In this document: positions 9,220-18,211 of the stretch, piece after piece
How the letters are laid out: each line of letters starts with the position of its first letter
How positions within the stretch are numbered: the stretch's first letter is position 1
From: a virus
DNA length: 21,123 nt
Virus record (IMG/VR): IMGVR_UViG_3300004282_000012
Location: 1 to 21,123 of that record
Reading direction: 5' to 3' (one strand)
Program-made: the position numbers and the translations under genes
Notes under the pieces: generated by a model
Seen by the model: the letters and a program-made list of their open reading frames with translations, nothing else
What the model was told of the DNA's origin: nothing
Databases searched by the model: none

Positions 9220-10173
9220 TCAGATAGTTACATTATACGTTGCTGTACCACCAAATGGTATGCCAGCTATATACGTATATACTTTATATAGAATAGGATT
9301 AGAACTATTAGCGTCTAATACGTTTATAGTTGTTAATGAAAATGTATCTTTTACTTCACCATTGCCTAATTCAACATACTTAATAGAAGATATATCTCTT
9401 AGCGTAGCCGGGTATGCAATAGTTATTCTTCTAGCTCCTACCGGAATATTTAATGTAAACGCAGTGCCATTTACAGGGTTAAGAAGTTTAGAAGCTAAAC
9501 TACGAATGTCTGAAGATATTAGTACTGGACTAGTACTAGAATCCATTCCATAGAATAAATTACGCCTACCTATAAAAGACACTGTATTACTAGATATACT
9601 TCCAGCTTGAATTTGACCGGTTGGATATGGATTACCTTGATTATCTACTTTTACTGGGCCTTGATTATATTGTATAAAAGACTGAAAACTAATTGGAGTA
9701 TCACTTAGTATTAAGGGAGTATCTGTGTACTGAGCTGCTGTAGGGTTAGTTAGTATACTTACATTATTTCTTTTTAACTCATAAGATATAATGCCGCCAC
9801 CATCTCTTTGCTGCCAATTAGGTGTAAGTATAGGGGTTACATTAGAACCAACTTCACCAGTAATTATTCCACTTAAAGATAAACTAGGACTAGTATATGT
9901 AGGTGGTATAACTACTTGTAACATTTTCTTAACAACAGCTTCAAGCTGGGTACCAGAAGGAATTACGTCACCTGGAACATACTGACCTTGACTAACACCA
10001 TAAACAGTAATTGGTTGTGTTACTTCAGGTTTACCACCTATATACTGTATAGTTGGTGCTACAGTAACTTCTATAGGAGTAGGAACTTGAATCTCTACTA
10101 CTACAGGAGATGGCTCTGGTATAGTTATTTCTACAGTTGCTGGATCAGGTATAGTGATAAGTACATCACTCAT
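9220..10173 (-). CDS. Virion structural protein with Pro/Val-rich N-terminus and Ig-like domain
   Basis: A 317-residue protein. The first 45 residues are a repetitive Pro-Val-Thr-rich stretch (ITIPDPATVEITIPEPSP). Then comes GVSQGQYVPGDVIPSGTQLEAVVKKMLQ, followed by IPPTYTSPSLSLSG. This arrangement recurs in structural proteins of many phages, where it precedes an Ig-like beta sandwich. The rest is beta-rich with GRRNLFYGMD in the middle and a terminal Ig-like stretch (RITIAYPATLRDISSIKYVE ... YKVYTYIAG). ATG 10173 overlaps the upstream stop by 4 bp, with GGAG close by. A virion role is inferred from the neighbours and this recurring pattern; the exact place in the particle is unknown. Confidence 0.72.
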   Translation of the reverse strand: MSDVLITIPDPATVEITIPEPSPVVVEIQVPTPIEVTVAPTIQYIGGKPEVTQPITVYGVSQGQYVPGDVIPSGTQLEAVVKKMLQVVIPPTYTSPSLSLSGIITGEVGSNVTPILTPNWQQRDGGGIISYELKRNNVSILTNPTAAQYTDTPLILSDTPISFQSFIQYNQGPVKVDNQGNPYPTGQIQAGSISSNTVSFIGRRNLFYGMDSSTSPVLISSDIRSLASKLLNPVNGTAFTLNIPVGARRITIAYPATLRDISSIKYVELGNGEVKDTFSLTTINVLDANSSNPILYKVYTYIAGIPFGGTATYNVTI

Positions 10174-10559
10174 TTAGCTATCTCCGGAGATATCCTAACT
10201 ATGCCTTCTAATGGTCTCATAACTTCACCATTAATATCAACTAACTCTAAAGCCCATTGATACTTACTTTTCATATCTGTTATAAGGTTACCACATGGTA
10301 TTAACGCTGTATTTTCATCTGTCATGTATAACTTTACTAATCCAGGACCTTCAATTGTTACTTCAAAATCATATGCTATAGGAGCTGCTGCATTTTTCCT
10401 AATCTGTGCTCTACCAGTAAAATCAGTTAATGGATATGGTATACGTACTTCATTTACATCTAAAGGATTTACTTTAGGTAAATATATAGTTATAAACCTA
10501 CTAAATGTTGCACCAGCCTGTACATCAAAATCATACTTTGCAGCAGCTACTTCACTCAT
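10170..10559 (-). CDS. Small beta-rich virion protein next to the portal gene
   Basis: A 129-residue protein with GGGAGG eight bases before ATG 10559, overlapping the portal stop by 4 bp. It carries the pattern YDFDVQAGATFSRFITIY ... PLTDFTGRAQIRKN ... FEVTIEGPGLVKLYM ... ALELVDINGEVMRPLEGIVRISPEI. This is a widespread small phage protein ('f.i.qGatfs..i.w......dltg.tar.qiR'), commonly encoded with structural genes and sometimes likened to the N-terminal domain of baseplate upper proteins. It is probably an immunoglobulin-like virion component. Its position directly after the portal suggests the head-tail or tail-fibre junction, but that is inference. Confidence 0.72.
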   Translation of the reverse strand: MSEVAAAKYDFDVQAGATFSRFITIYLPKVNPLDVNEVRIPYPLTDFTGRAQIRKNAAAPIAYDFEVTIEGPGLVKLYMTDENTALIPCGNLITDMKSKYQWALELVDINGEVMRPLEGIVRISPEIAK

Positions 10560-12046
10560 TGTCTATTCCTCCCGCCGCCTGCAGCTTCAGCTCCAGTAGG
10601 ATTTCTATCAGCTTGTACTGCACTACTATCTACATTATTAGACTTTAAATCCATAAAGCCTGTACCAGATAGAGGCTTAAATGTAGACGGTAATGCGGGA
10701 TCACCAGTAAGTTCTTCTGCAGCTTGTGCATCAGTAATAAAGCCTAGGCTTAAGTTTTTAAATATTCTAGTCTGTTTAAGCTGCATAAATGTTTCAAGTT
10801 CATGCGCTGGTTTAAGCGATACTTCACCATACTTACAACGAGCATAACCTTTAATACCTTCAAGTTGCATACTTAGTGTTAAAGCACGCTCTAACATTGA
10901 GATAACAACATCTTGTACACACTTTACAGACTTAGCGTAAATTAAAGACTCTACACCACCTATAGTTTGTGAAGAACCAAATTGTCTACCAAGTATAGTT
11001 GGTAGAGACTTAAGACCAGTTATAACTCTTTGATCTATTACTTTAATAAGTGGTGCATAGTCTACTGTAGCGTTATTCTTTGTTTCAAGCATATCTATAT
11101 CAATTGAATCAAAAAATACAGCAGCATCTTCAGGAGCTAAATTTTGTAATGATTTTCCTATAGATAATCTTTGGTCATTCATCCAGTTAGCCAAGAGTGC
11201 TTCATCAAATTGTACATGAGCAGGTGCGTATTTTCTTAGCGTTTGTTCAATTATCTTAATAGAGATACGTGGAAATGCAACTCGTTTTACTATTCTTTGT
11301 AGGTCTTGCATAACTGATATGTTAAATAAAACTGCTTGAACTGCTGGTAAAAATGGAGGAGTTTCAAACGGGCTATCGGCATCTGGGTCTAAGACTCCCC
11401 AGAAGAAGGTTGGTATTCCGAGATGCACTTCTTGACCTGTAATAAGGTTCCTCTGATAAGGAATAAACTGACCCTTACTTGGCTGTTTAAAATAAACATT
11501 AATAGGGTCAACCACCACCATTTTAAACAATCTTTTATCTTTGCCAAGGACTACCTCCAAGCCAGTGCCACCACGTAATAGTATATACTTGGCCATTTGG
11601 TTGGCAACTTGTGTAATACTCAACCTCATTGCATCCCAATTTTTATAATCAGCCTTTCCAGACATACGGAATAACATCTGGTCTAATTTAGTTTGGAACT
11701 TATCTGCAGGCATTAAGTTTTTATCTAGAGCTGTAGCTTTAAACCCGGAGTCTAGAAGTCTTAAAAAGTTCCAAATGCCAGCTGAAACATCTGGATCCAT
11801 TTTAGACAACTGTTTTAAGAGCGTATCTACATCCATATACCTATACTGTTCAACACCTTGTATATGAAAACCACGGTTCTCACGTTGAACAGGCATATTT
11901 GGATCAACACGTATTGATTCTGGAGCTATGCGTGTAGTAGATACTTTGCCTATTTCTACTGGTAAAGCATCATATGATTCTGTAGGCAGAGAATCCTCTA
12001 CTAGCTTGGCAGCTGATTGCCCTGTAAATATACTAAATAGATTCAT
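10556..12046 (-). CDS. Portal protein
   Basis: A 496-residue protein, a typical portal length. It has an N-terminal region with long helices (DVDTLLKQLSKMDPDVSAGIWNFLRLLDSGF). The central part (LLRGGTGLEVVLGKDKRLFKMVVVDPINVYFKQ) is the usual clip/wing portion with 'vdP..v.f'. Then come IDMLETKNNATVDYAPLIKVIDQRVITGLKSLP, a stem-type helix, and YAKSVKCVQDVVISMLERALTLSMQLEG, a crown-proximal helix. The C-terminal tail (SSAVQADRNPTGAEAAGGG) is Gln/Gly/Ala-rich, as is common. The portal forms the dodecameric ring at the capsid vertex, through which the terminase pumps DNA. GAGGTAGTATA precedes ATG 12046. Unlike in most phages, it is separated from the large terminase gene by four genes. Confidence 0.88.
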   Translation of the reverse strand: MNLFSIFTGQSAAKLVEDSLPTESYDALPVEIGKVSTTRIAPESIRVDPNMPVQRENRGFHIQGVEQYRYMDVDTLLKQLSKMDPDVSAGIWNFLRLLDSGFKATALDKNLMPADKFQTKLDQMLFRMSGKADYKNWDAMRLSITQVANQMAKYILLRGGTGLEVVLGKDKRLFKMVVVDPINVYFKQPSKGQFIPYQRNLITGQEVHLGIPTFFWGVLDPDADSPFETPPFLPAVQAVLFNISVMQDLQRIVKRVAFPRISIKIIEQTLRKYAPAHVQFDEALLANWMNDQRLSIGKSLQNLAPEDAAVFFDSIDIDMLETKNNATVDYAPLIKVIDQRVITGLKSLPTILGRQFGSSQTIGGVESLIYAKSVKCVQDVVISMLERALTLSMQLEGIKGYARCKYGEVSLKPAHELETFMQLKQTRIFKNLSLGFITDAQAAEELTGDPALPSTFKPLSGTGFMDLKSNNVDSSAVQADRNPTGAEAAGGGRNRQ

Positions 12047-12097
12047 TATACTACCTCAATCAGTAAGGATTTGAGTTAATACTAATTATTACTTGCT

Positions 12098-12103
12098 ATT
12101 ATA
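12098..12103 (-). promoter_or_regulatory. Candidate -10 box for the portal-fibre transcription unit
   Basis: TATAAT on the minus strand, within a longer TTATATAAT, lies about 52 bases upstream of the portal start in a 116-bp gene-free gap. No good TTGACA-like box is found at the usual distance, so it may depend on a phage or alternative factor. The same TATATAAT string stands before the small terminase gene. Confidence 0.35.
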
Positions 12104-12115
12104 TAATATTGGGAG

Positions 12116-12143
12116 AATAAAAAGGCCTAGTGTAATAAGGGCT
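12116..12143 (-). terminator. Candidate weak intrinsic terminator before the portal gene
   Basis: On the minus strand AGCCCT pairs with AGGCCT across a 9-nt loop with one C-C mismatch, followed directly by TTTTATT. It lies just after the 369-residue gene and before the portal transcription start candidate. The short imperfect stem makes it uncertain. Confidence 0.35.
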
Positions 12144-12162
12144 AGATTGTACGGGGGAGGGA

Positions 12163-13272
12163 TTAAATGATCCTACGGATTATTGCTCTACCTGATTGAG
12201 AGGCAGATGTAAATATTAAAGATCCTAACGAGGACCACACACTAGTAGTATCTACCCATAGCGCATTCCAAGTACGGGTTATAAGTGTTGTAGAATTAGT
12301 GGCCCTTCGCTGTGCTACATAATTACATAAAAAAGACTTATTCTTAGTATATGTACTTATATGTGCTTTAGATAATACAGCTAACTGATTTGATATAGTA
12401 AATCTAGAACCATTAGTACCAGCTCCTACACTTATACTACTACCAGATATCTGATAACTATCAGTATATGTAATATTAGAACTAGGTTGTACAGATCCTC
12501 TAACATTTGGCGATAAAAAAGTATCAACATCTACTGGTGTACTAGATGTTAGATCACCAATAAGTTCTATCTCATATAAACCTTCTTCAGTAGCTATATT
12601 TAATGGAACTGAAGTTGCATTAGTGTATTTAATAAAAGCTACTTCACCAGCTCTAAGTAATCTATCAGAAGTTAGGTCAGTATAATCAAGTGGACTGTAA
12701 GAAATAAGTGCATTAGGTGTTTTAGAACTATAAAGTCTAAATGTAGAACCTATGCCTATAGCTCCTGTAATATCAGACGTTATAGTAATTTTAGACAGAG
12801 ATGCTACTTGTACTGAATATAGTGTTAACTTATTCTGAATAGATGGAGTAGATACACTTCCATAAGCATATACTGTTAAAGCTGAAACATATCCTCCAGC
12901 TACCTTTATTTTTGTTGTTGCATACGATCTACCAGGATTTGTTGCAATATATAAAAATTTAGAACTATTAGCTCTATTTGCAGAAGCACCTGATCCACTA
13001 CCATCTAATACTTGAGTATAATAATTAGTTGCAGTAGTGTCATCATTAAAAAATATATTTGATTCTCCAGTAGCCTTAGAGGATACAATAGAACATTCCA
13101 AAGTATAATCACCATCTAAAAGACTACTAAGTCCAGAAAATATAACTGAAGAAATATCACTGCTTATAATTTGTTCAGAGATAAGTGAACCAGTTACTCC
13201 TCCTTGAAGTGTACTCACACCATTAGAGAGTGACTCCCAGCCTATACCATTATATCTCTTAAGTTGTGTCAT
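12163..13272 (-). CDS. Beta-rich virion / fibre protein, paralogue of the 572-residue neighbour
   Basis: A 369-residue protein with GGAGATTAGT before ATG 13272, overlapping the upstream stop by 4 bp. Residues about 25-60 hold GSLISEQIISSDISSVIFSG and LLDGDYTLECS. The middle has FRLYSSKTPNALISYSPLDY, RLLRAGEVAFIKYTNATSVPL and EGLYEIEL. The C-terminal 60 residues (TRTWNALWVDTTSVWSSLG ... SGRAIIRRII) close the protein. Every one of these blocks has a counterpart in the 572-residue protein encoded just upstream, in the same order. No membrane or enzyme motif is seen. It is probably a virion surface or fibre protein generated by tandem gene duplication. I do not recognise a named family. Confidence 0.75.
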   Translation of the reverse strand: MTQLKRYNGIGWESLSNGVSTLQGGVTGSLISEQIISSDISSVIFSGLSSLLDGDYTLECSIVSSKATGESNIFFNDDTTATNYYTQVLDGSGSGASANRANSSKFLYIATNPGRSYATTKIKVAGGYVSALTVYAYGSVSTPSIQNKLTLYSVQVASLSKITITSDITGAIGIGSTFRLYSSKTPNALISYSPLDYTDLTSDRLLRAGEVAFIKYTNATSVPLNIATEEGLYEIELIGDLTSSTPVDVDTFLSPNVRGSVQPSSNITYTDSYQISGSSISVGAGTNGSRFTISNQLAVLSKAHISTYTKNKSFLCNYVAQRRATNSTTLITRTWNALWVDTTSVWSSLGSLIFTSASQSGRAIIRRII

Positions 13273-14987
13273 ACTAATCTCCGTATGACTGCTTTACCTG
13301 ATTGTGCACCATTAAATACTAAAGTACCTAATGAAGTCCAAGCAGTTGTTGTATCTTCCCAATAGCTGGACATTAATGAACTTTGTCTATAGTTAGACGC
13401 ACCTACGCCTATACCATGAGCTGTTAAACTTTTAGCTTTAAGCCTAGTACTTATAGTGGCTACAACTAACGGTATGCGAAATGGTGGCATAGCAAATTGC
13501 GACATATAATATTTATAACCATTAGTGCTTATTGCACCAGTCTCTCCAAAATTTAATGTTCCATACATTTGAAAGCCACTTATTGCATTACTATAAGTAG
13601 TATTATTCGGATTTAAATATGTATCACTAGTAGATAACCTAGTGCCATCAGTATCATTAGAGATAAATAGCTCATATAAGCCATCTACTGTTTGTATACG
13701 TAAAGGCACGCTACTAACGTTAGTGTACTCTACATAAGCGGTTTCACCAGGCTTTAATAGTCTATCGCCTATTAGTGAACTAAAGTCTTGAGGTTGATAC
13801 GATATTAACTGTGTTGGTGTTTTAGAACTATATAGTCTAAATATAGACCCAGTATTAAATGTAGCCGATTTAGCTAGAATAGTTAAACTTGTTATTCTAG
13901 TAACGCTAGTTTTATATCTGCCACGATTAGTATACCATGCAGTATAGCCGACCCCTTCTACCCAAAAATATACTATACCATTAAGTATTCTTATATTAAT
14001 CCAATATGAAGCACCACCTTGGGCTGGTCTTGAATCACCTATGTATGAGGTACTCTTAAGCGTAGGGCCAGCTACAGACGTACTATTAACATAACCAGCG
14101 TAACAAGTACACTCATAATTACTATCAGTAAGATCGTCATTAAAGTATATAAATACACCAGCTTCAGTACCAGTAGCTTGAAAGAGCATTTCTACTCTAT
14201 AGTCACCATCTACTATACTATCCAAACCAGTGAATATAACTCTGTCTATGGCAGTACTTATAGTTTTTTCTTCAATACAGTTACCTGTAATACCACCAAG
14301 AAGTAATGGATAAGTTGATTGTAATTGTTTTGGTGCTTGGGATTTATATAATGTAAACTTAGAGCCTATACCAATGCTAGCACTATTACCAACTAGAGAA
14401 ATAGACGTAATAGCCTGTATAGAGTTTTTATAATACGACGCAGAATCTATGATACCTAAGTCAGTATTAGCTGTTCTATCATATAAACTAGAGCATGTAA
14501 AATATGCTCTATTATTTAGAACTTTAATATTTATTGTAGCTACAGCAGTTAAACTTGCAGCATGATAAAAACACATACCACCAGTTAATTGTGCATCTAT
14601 GCCTGTAGATGCATAAGATTGTCTATACTCAGTTACATAGTTGGTAGCAGTTGTATCTCCGTTTATATATAGAGACATCCAGTTATTAGTGGCCAGACCT
14701 ATTATCTTACATACTAAAGTATAGTCTCCATCAACTAAACTATTTAAACTACTAAATACAACTGAAGCTTGACTACTACTTAGTACTTGTTCTGTTATTA
14801 AATAACCTTCCATACTATTAAGCATAGAAGTTATAACATTAGTTATAGGAATACTAGTATCTAACCATAATTGACCGACATCAGGGTTAGACGGAGGGGT
14901 TGCTGACTCTGGAATAGTTTTAATAAACTCAGAGTCAGAACCCTCGCGCTTTTTACCAGCGGCTATAACTAATGGATGTTTATGCAA
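13269..14987 (-). CDS. Beta-rich virion / fibre protein with two copies of the DGDYT module
   Basis: A 572-residue protein. Residues 27-45 (ESATPPSNPDVGQLWLDTS) are the 'P..G.lW.D' segment of phage fibre proteins. Two copies of a module follow: GYLITEQVLSSSQASVVFSS with LVDGDYTLVCK (about 61-94) and NCIEEKTISTAIDRVIFTG with IVDGDYRVEML (about 230-265). The second half (FRLYSSKTPTQLISYQPQDF, GETAYVEYTNVSSVPLRI, SLGTLVFNGAQSGKAVIRRLV) matches the 369-residue protein over its whole length. The only start that keeps the 'LWLDTS' segment is TTG 14987, which overlaps the upstream stop by 8 bp and has no strong ribosome binding site, so translation is probably by reinitiation. The function is inferred only as virion or fibre. 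Confidence 0.72.
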   Translation of the reverse strand: MHKHPLVIAAGKKREGSDSEFIKTIPESATPPSNPDVGQLWLDTSIPITNVITSMLNSMEGYLITEQVLSSSQASVVFSSLNSLVDGDYTLVCKIIGLATNNWMSLYINGDTTATNYVTEYRQSYASTGIDAQLTGGMCFYHAASLTAVATINIKVLNNRAYFTCSSLYDRTANTDLGIIDSASYYKNSIQAITSISLVGNSASIGIGSKFTLYKSQAPKQLQSTYPLLLGGITGNCIEEKTISTAIDRVIFTGLDSIVDGDYRVEMLFQATGTEAGVFIYFNDDLTDSNYECTCYAGYVNSTSVAGPTLKSTSYIGDSRPAQGGASYWINIRILNGIVYFWVEGVGYTAWYTNRGRYKTSVTRITSLTILAKSATFNTGSIFRLYSSKTPTQLISYQPQDFSSLIGDRLLKPGETAYVEYTNVSSVPLRIQTVDGLYELFISNDTDGTRLSTSDTYLNPNNTTYSNAISGFQMYGTLNFGETGAISTNGYKYYMSQFAMPPFRIPLVVATISTRLKAKSLTAHGIGVGASNYRQSSLMSSYWEDTTTAWTSLGTLVFNGAQSGKAVIRRLV

Positions 14988-15501
14988 GGGTTACTGGCTC
15001 TGATGGACTAAATGCAATAGTAGTAGTCGACATAGCTATGCCTACTTCTTGTACAGAATTACCTGTAGCAGATGGGGCAGTACTAACAGCTTGACCAGCT
15101 GTGGTACTTAAATAATACATAGATCCTATGGTTAAACCTGTTAAGCCTGTAATAGTTTGACCAGGACGATGTACAGTTGCGTTATTACCAGCAGTAACTG
15201 CAGCATTGACAAAGCCGTGAGCTTGCTTACCCTCAGTAGTTGCATCGGCCTTCCGTGCGGTAAGCGTACCAGTATTATTATAAATATTAACAAGGTCACC
15301 AGCTGCAAGACCACCAGTGTCTGCGACAATGCTATCTGTTTCTGCACCAATACCAGAAGGCATAAGAGACATATCAAATTTACCTGTTGTAGGATCCGTA
15401 GCTGCAATCTTCCCACCATCACCTACTCCAGCGCTTGTTGTAATTGCTGTAATTGCTGTCTTAATTCCATTTACTAATGAGATAAATCTTTGTGCTGGCA
15501 T
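14980..15501 (-). CDS. Small Ala/Thr/Gly-rich virion protein (head decoration or fibre candidate)
   Basis: A 173-residue protein with AGGAG before ATG 15501. Residues 27-50 contain GDGGKIAATDPTTGKFDMSL and MPSGIGAETDSIV. Next come GGLAAGDLVNIYNNTG, TARKADATTEGKQAHGFV, a central GLTGLTIGSMYYLSTTAG, and the end SFSPSEPVTLA-like tail (IAFSPSEPVTLA). This pattern ('GGKIvaldp.tGkfD.SlmP.GiGa.t' through 'GltpG..YYlS') is a recurring small phage structural protein, often near terminase or head genes. It is variously annotated as a head or tail protein, and its function is not settled. Location with terminase on one side and fibre-like genes on the other favours a virion surface protein. Confidence 0.7.
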   Translation of the reverse strand: MPAQRFISLVNGIKTAITAITTSAGVGDGGKIAATDPTTGKFDMSLMPSGIGAETDSIVADTGGLAAGDLVNIYNNTGTLTARKADATTEGKQAHGFVNAAVTAGNNATVHRPGQTITGLTGLTIGSMYYLSTTAGQAVSTAPSATGNSVQEVGIAMSTTTIAFSPSEPVTLA

Positions 15502-15502
15502 G

Positions 15503-15979
15503 TTAGTCTCCTATCGCTATGGGATCTTGAATATTAATCAATAGTTTAGTTGCTGATATTGGTGTTGCTATTTGCTGACTAAATCCTACAGTTGGTACTA
15601 TCTGTGTTAATAATCCATTCATGCCTAAAAATATTGGTTTATCTAATTGCCAGTTCCAAGATATTTCTTCCATATATCCACGAAACTGTATATTTGCTTC
15701 TCCACCGTCATTAACAGCATCAACTGTTATACCTACTACTTTATTAATATGATCTATTATTGTAGAGTCTGCGTAAGTAACTAGGCCATTAATTTGAACA
15801 ACTACTCTATGACCACCTATTGCAACTGCAGATACTATCTTAACTACTGTATCACTTACTGGTGCTCCGCCTGTACTACCACTAGATACAACACCTATAT
15901 AAGCCTTAATATCTTCAAGACTTATGGTATCAATTCCAAGATGCTGAACTAATCTTTCTTTTCCAGATAATTCTTTCAT
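15503..15979 (-). CDS. Small virion protein adjacent to large terminase
   Basis: A 158-residue protein starting at ATG 15979, which overlaps the terminase stop as ATGA; a longer frame from TTG 16018 would overlap the terminase by 43 bp and is less likely. Residues 1-22 (MKELSGKERLVQHLGIDTIS) are a helical lead. The rest is beta-rich: VVKIVSAVAIGGHRVVVQING, the segment IFLGMNGLLTQIVPTVGFSQQ, and ATKLLINIQDPIAIG at the end. The 'FLG.NG.lTq..p..GfsqqiG....t.lliniq.Pi' ending recurs in small phage structural proteins. It is known to me only as a phage-associated pattern, so no specific function is given. Partnership with the next gene (173 aa) is suggested by the tight packing. Confidence 0.68.
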   Translation of the reverse strand: MKELSGKERLVQHLGIDTISLEDIKAYIGVVSSGSTGGAPVSDTVVKIVSAVAIGGHRVVVQINGLVTYADSTIIDHINKVVGITVDAVNDGGEANIQFRGYMEEISWNWQLDKPIFLGMNGLLTQIVPTVGFSQQIATPISATKLLINIQDPIAIGD

Positions 15980-17676
15980 ATAGTAACCGCAGATCCTATG
16001 ATAGTCATCGGTGCACAATTATCACCAGAGTTAGGCCGCTCCTCTAAGAATATCTTACGGGCCAAGAGAGCATAGGCCAAACCATACCCATAGTGATCGT
16101 CACCTACTTTAACATACTCATAGTACTCAGAACCATCGTCATCTTCAGCCTTAACTTTAACTAAGTTCTTCATGTGTATCCAGAACATGTCATAGTCAGG
16201 TAGACCAGATACTATTAAACAATTTCCAACTGGTACAGCATCCGTTACTTCATCCAAAGCGTTTGTTCTATTAGCAGTTAGATTTACAAAGTCAGTAGAT
16301 ATACTATATGTTTTCTTACCACCAAAGAAACAAATTGACATTCTATTAGGATTAGCCTTAGCCATCTTCTCAACAGTAATGGTATAGGGCTGTGCATCAG
16401 ATACTGCAAATAGGACACCATACTGTTTAAGTAACTGTGGGATCCTCTCTTCTAAAGCTTCTTTATCAACCCTATAAGCAGCTATAACTACTGGTACTGG
16501 ACCAGGGTACTTTGGAAGCCACATATCTTTAATAATAACTACATGACAGATATTACCTAAGTCAACACCAAGATAACAGCCAGAACCCTCATTAGGCATC
16601 GCCAGTGGAAGAGTCGCAATTGGCTTACATGCTTCTGTTATCTTCACAGAGTCTCCGCCTTCATACGGCAGAGCCAATGCAAAGTTATAAAAGTCTTCTA
16701 TCTTCTTATAACCATCGAGTCTCTTATCGGAAGCTCTAACAATCTCAATGGCTTTGATGAATGTAGCATCAAGCTGATTAACATGATAGCCAGAGATACC
16801 ACTATCATTATCCCTGTTTCTTTCAGGGCATTCAGCAACCCATTCACGATTTTCCCAAGAACGGTCGATTTCCCTCTGACACTTCCTACAACCGATGTAC
16901 GGTTGATATTCATATTCTTTCTCAACATACTGTTCGAAGACCTCTGGATTATACGGAGATACCTTACCAGTGCTATGCTCTTTAAAGAATATATTTATTG
17001 GCCAGTCTAGGGTTTGTTGTTCCCCGCAGCAACTACATTTGCAGAACAGTCGTTTCTTATCCGATCTATTGTATAATTCGCTAACTCCATAGTTTGGTAT
17101 TGTAGGTGTGCTAATGTATCTTTCGTACTTATAAGCAGAATGCTGGAGTCTTGACTTGTACTGATTGAGTACTCGTGGATTAGAGAAATTAACTTCGTCG
17201 TAGTTGTTTGCATCTGATGGTACAGAGATAGCAGCTCTAGAACCGAAAGTCCCTCGTAGATTGAGAAAACTGGATCCAATACGCTTAAGCTGGACGCTGT
17301 CGACACCTCCGGTTCCGAGCTTCTTGACAACTGGGCACTCCTCCATGATCACATCGGCTCTAGACTTAGCGAAGTTACTCATGTCACGATCTGTAGGTTG
17401 GGTAAATATCCCTTGGCTACCCTGATGCTTGACAAGAAACGCTAACATCCATCTAAAAAAGCACTCAGTGAATCCCAGCTGTGCACACTTCTCCAGCACT
17501 ACTATTCTTCCAGGATCGTCTACCGGGGCTAGTTGGTATTCGTGGTCTTTAAACGAAAACTTCCTAGCTTTTAGCATCGTATTCTCAGATATCCACTCTG
17601 AGTAACTTTGCATGGAATTATCACCATATTTTATTCTGATGATTTCCTGGAGTTGTTGTCCGTATTCTGTACCCAT
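15976..17676 (-). CDS. Terminase large subunit, GpA family
   Basis: A 566-residue packaging motor and nuclease. An N-terminal YSEWISENTML and 'l.....pyq.apvdDP' lead to a deviant Walker A, EKCAQLGFTE (62-71), the form used by lambda-gpA-like terminases. Walker B is near YDEV (159-162, acidic pair D160 E161). A motif III-like STPT (189-192) is followed by a cysteine cluster (C212, C214, C216, C217, then C263 and C266) that probably binds zinc, as in this family. The nuclease domain starts at YLGVDLGN (D372) and ends near DDHYGYGLAYALLA. It cuts concatemeric DNA and drives it through the portal. The start ATG 17676 has no good ribosome binding site but begins 2 bases after the upstream stop, so coupling is likely. 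Confidence 0.9.
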   Translation of the reverse strand: MGTEYGQQLQEIIRIKYGDNSMQSYSEWISENTMLKARKFSFKDHEYQLAPVDDPGRIVVLEKCAQLGFTECFFRWMLAFLVKHQGSQGIFTQPTDRDMSNFAKSRADVIMEECPVVKKLGTGGVDSVQLKRIGSSFLNLRGTFGSRAAISVPSDANNYDEVNFSNPRVLNQYKSRLQHSAYKYERYISTPTIPNYGVSELYNRSDKKRLFCKCSCCGEQQTLDWPINIFFKEHSTGKVSPYNPEVFEQYVEKEYEYQPYIGCRKCQREIDRSWENREWVAECPERNRDNDSGISGYHVNQLDATFIKAIEIVRASDKRLDGYKKIEDFYNFALALPYEGGDSVKITEACKPIATLPLAMPNEGSGCYLGVDLGNICHVVIIKDMWLPKYPGPVPVVIAAYRVDKEALEERIPQLLKQYGVLFAVSDAQPYTITVEKMAKANPNRMSICFFGGKKTYSISTDFVNLTANRTNALDEVTDAVPVGNCLIVSGLPDYDMFWIHMKNLVKVKAEDDDGSEYYEYVKVGDDHYGYGLAYALLARKIFLEERPNSGDNCAPMTIIGSAVTI

Positions 17677-17678
17677 AT

Positions 17679-18200
17679 TTATAGATTAGCGTCAAGCATA
17701 CGTTGAATTATCTGATCCCGATAGACGGGGTCAACCGTAGCTATGGTGTCTAGAACAGCTTCTTGAAACTTCTGTAACTGTTGAGTGTTGTACAATCTTT
17801 CCTGTAGCTTTAGTGCTTGCTCCATGAACGCACTTATTGTCCTTAGCGACTTGCGTGTTTCCTCAGCATCTAGAGAACGACCATCTACTAGGCTTGTTTG
17901 AAGTACGTTCTTAGCGATCTTATAATTGTATGTTAATTCATTCATGAGATCAAGCGGGGTATCATCGATGGGGATTATATTTGCCGCTTGCGGCTGAGGG
18001 GACGTGCCTGCCGAGACAGTTAGATCATTTGATGGCTTTCTGCACTCTTGTAAGAACTCAATGATTCTGGTTATTGTTTGGGGAGTTTCAAGCGTAGTTT
18101 GAGCTACACTGGAGATAAGGGATTCCATGGCCATTGGGCCGTTGTAGACCTCAATTGCTTTCATTACTTTACGAGCGGTATTTAATGTGATGGTATCCAT
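17679..18200 (-). CDS. Candidate terminase small subunit
   Basis: A 173-residue protein from ATG 18200; a TTG three codons earlier is the alternative. It is the first gene of the minus-strand block and ends 2 bases before the large terminase, the usual place of the small, DNA-recognising subunit. The N-terminal 55 residues (TARKVMKAIEVYNGPMAMES ... QTITRIIEFLQEC) are helical and could be a winged-helix-like DNA-binding part. After a Ser/Pro/Gln-rich linker (AGTSPQPQAAN) the C-terminal half (KSLRTISAFMEQALKLQERL ... VYRDQIIQRMLDANL) is strongly helical and probably oligomerises. No sequence motif proves it; the call rests on position and predicted helical form. Confidence 0.5.
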   Translation of the reverse strand: MDTITLNTARKVMKAIEVYNGPMAMESLISSVAQTTLETPQTITRIIEFLQECRKPSNDLTVSAGTSPQPQAANIIPIDDTPLDLMNELTYNYKIAKNVLQTSLVDGRSLDAEETRKSLRTISAFMEQALKLQERLYNTQQLQKFQEAVLDTIATVDPVYRDQIIQRMLDANL

Positions 18201-18211
18201 GATTACCAATA

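Noticed and set aside
15980-16018. Earlier TTG start for the 158-residue protein
   Set aside because: It would overlap the terminase coding end by 43 bp; ATG 15979 gives the ATGA overlap seen at several other junctions in this block.
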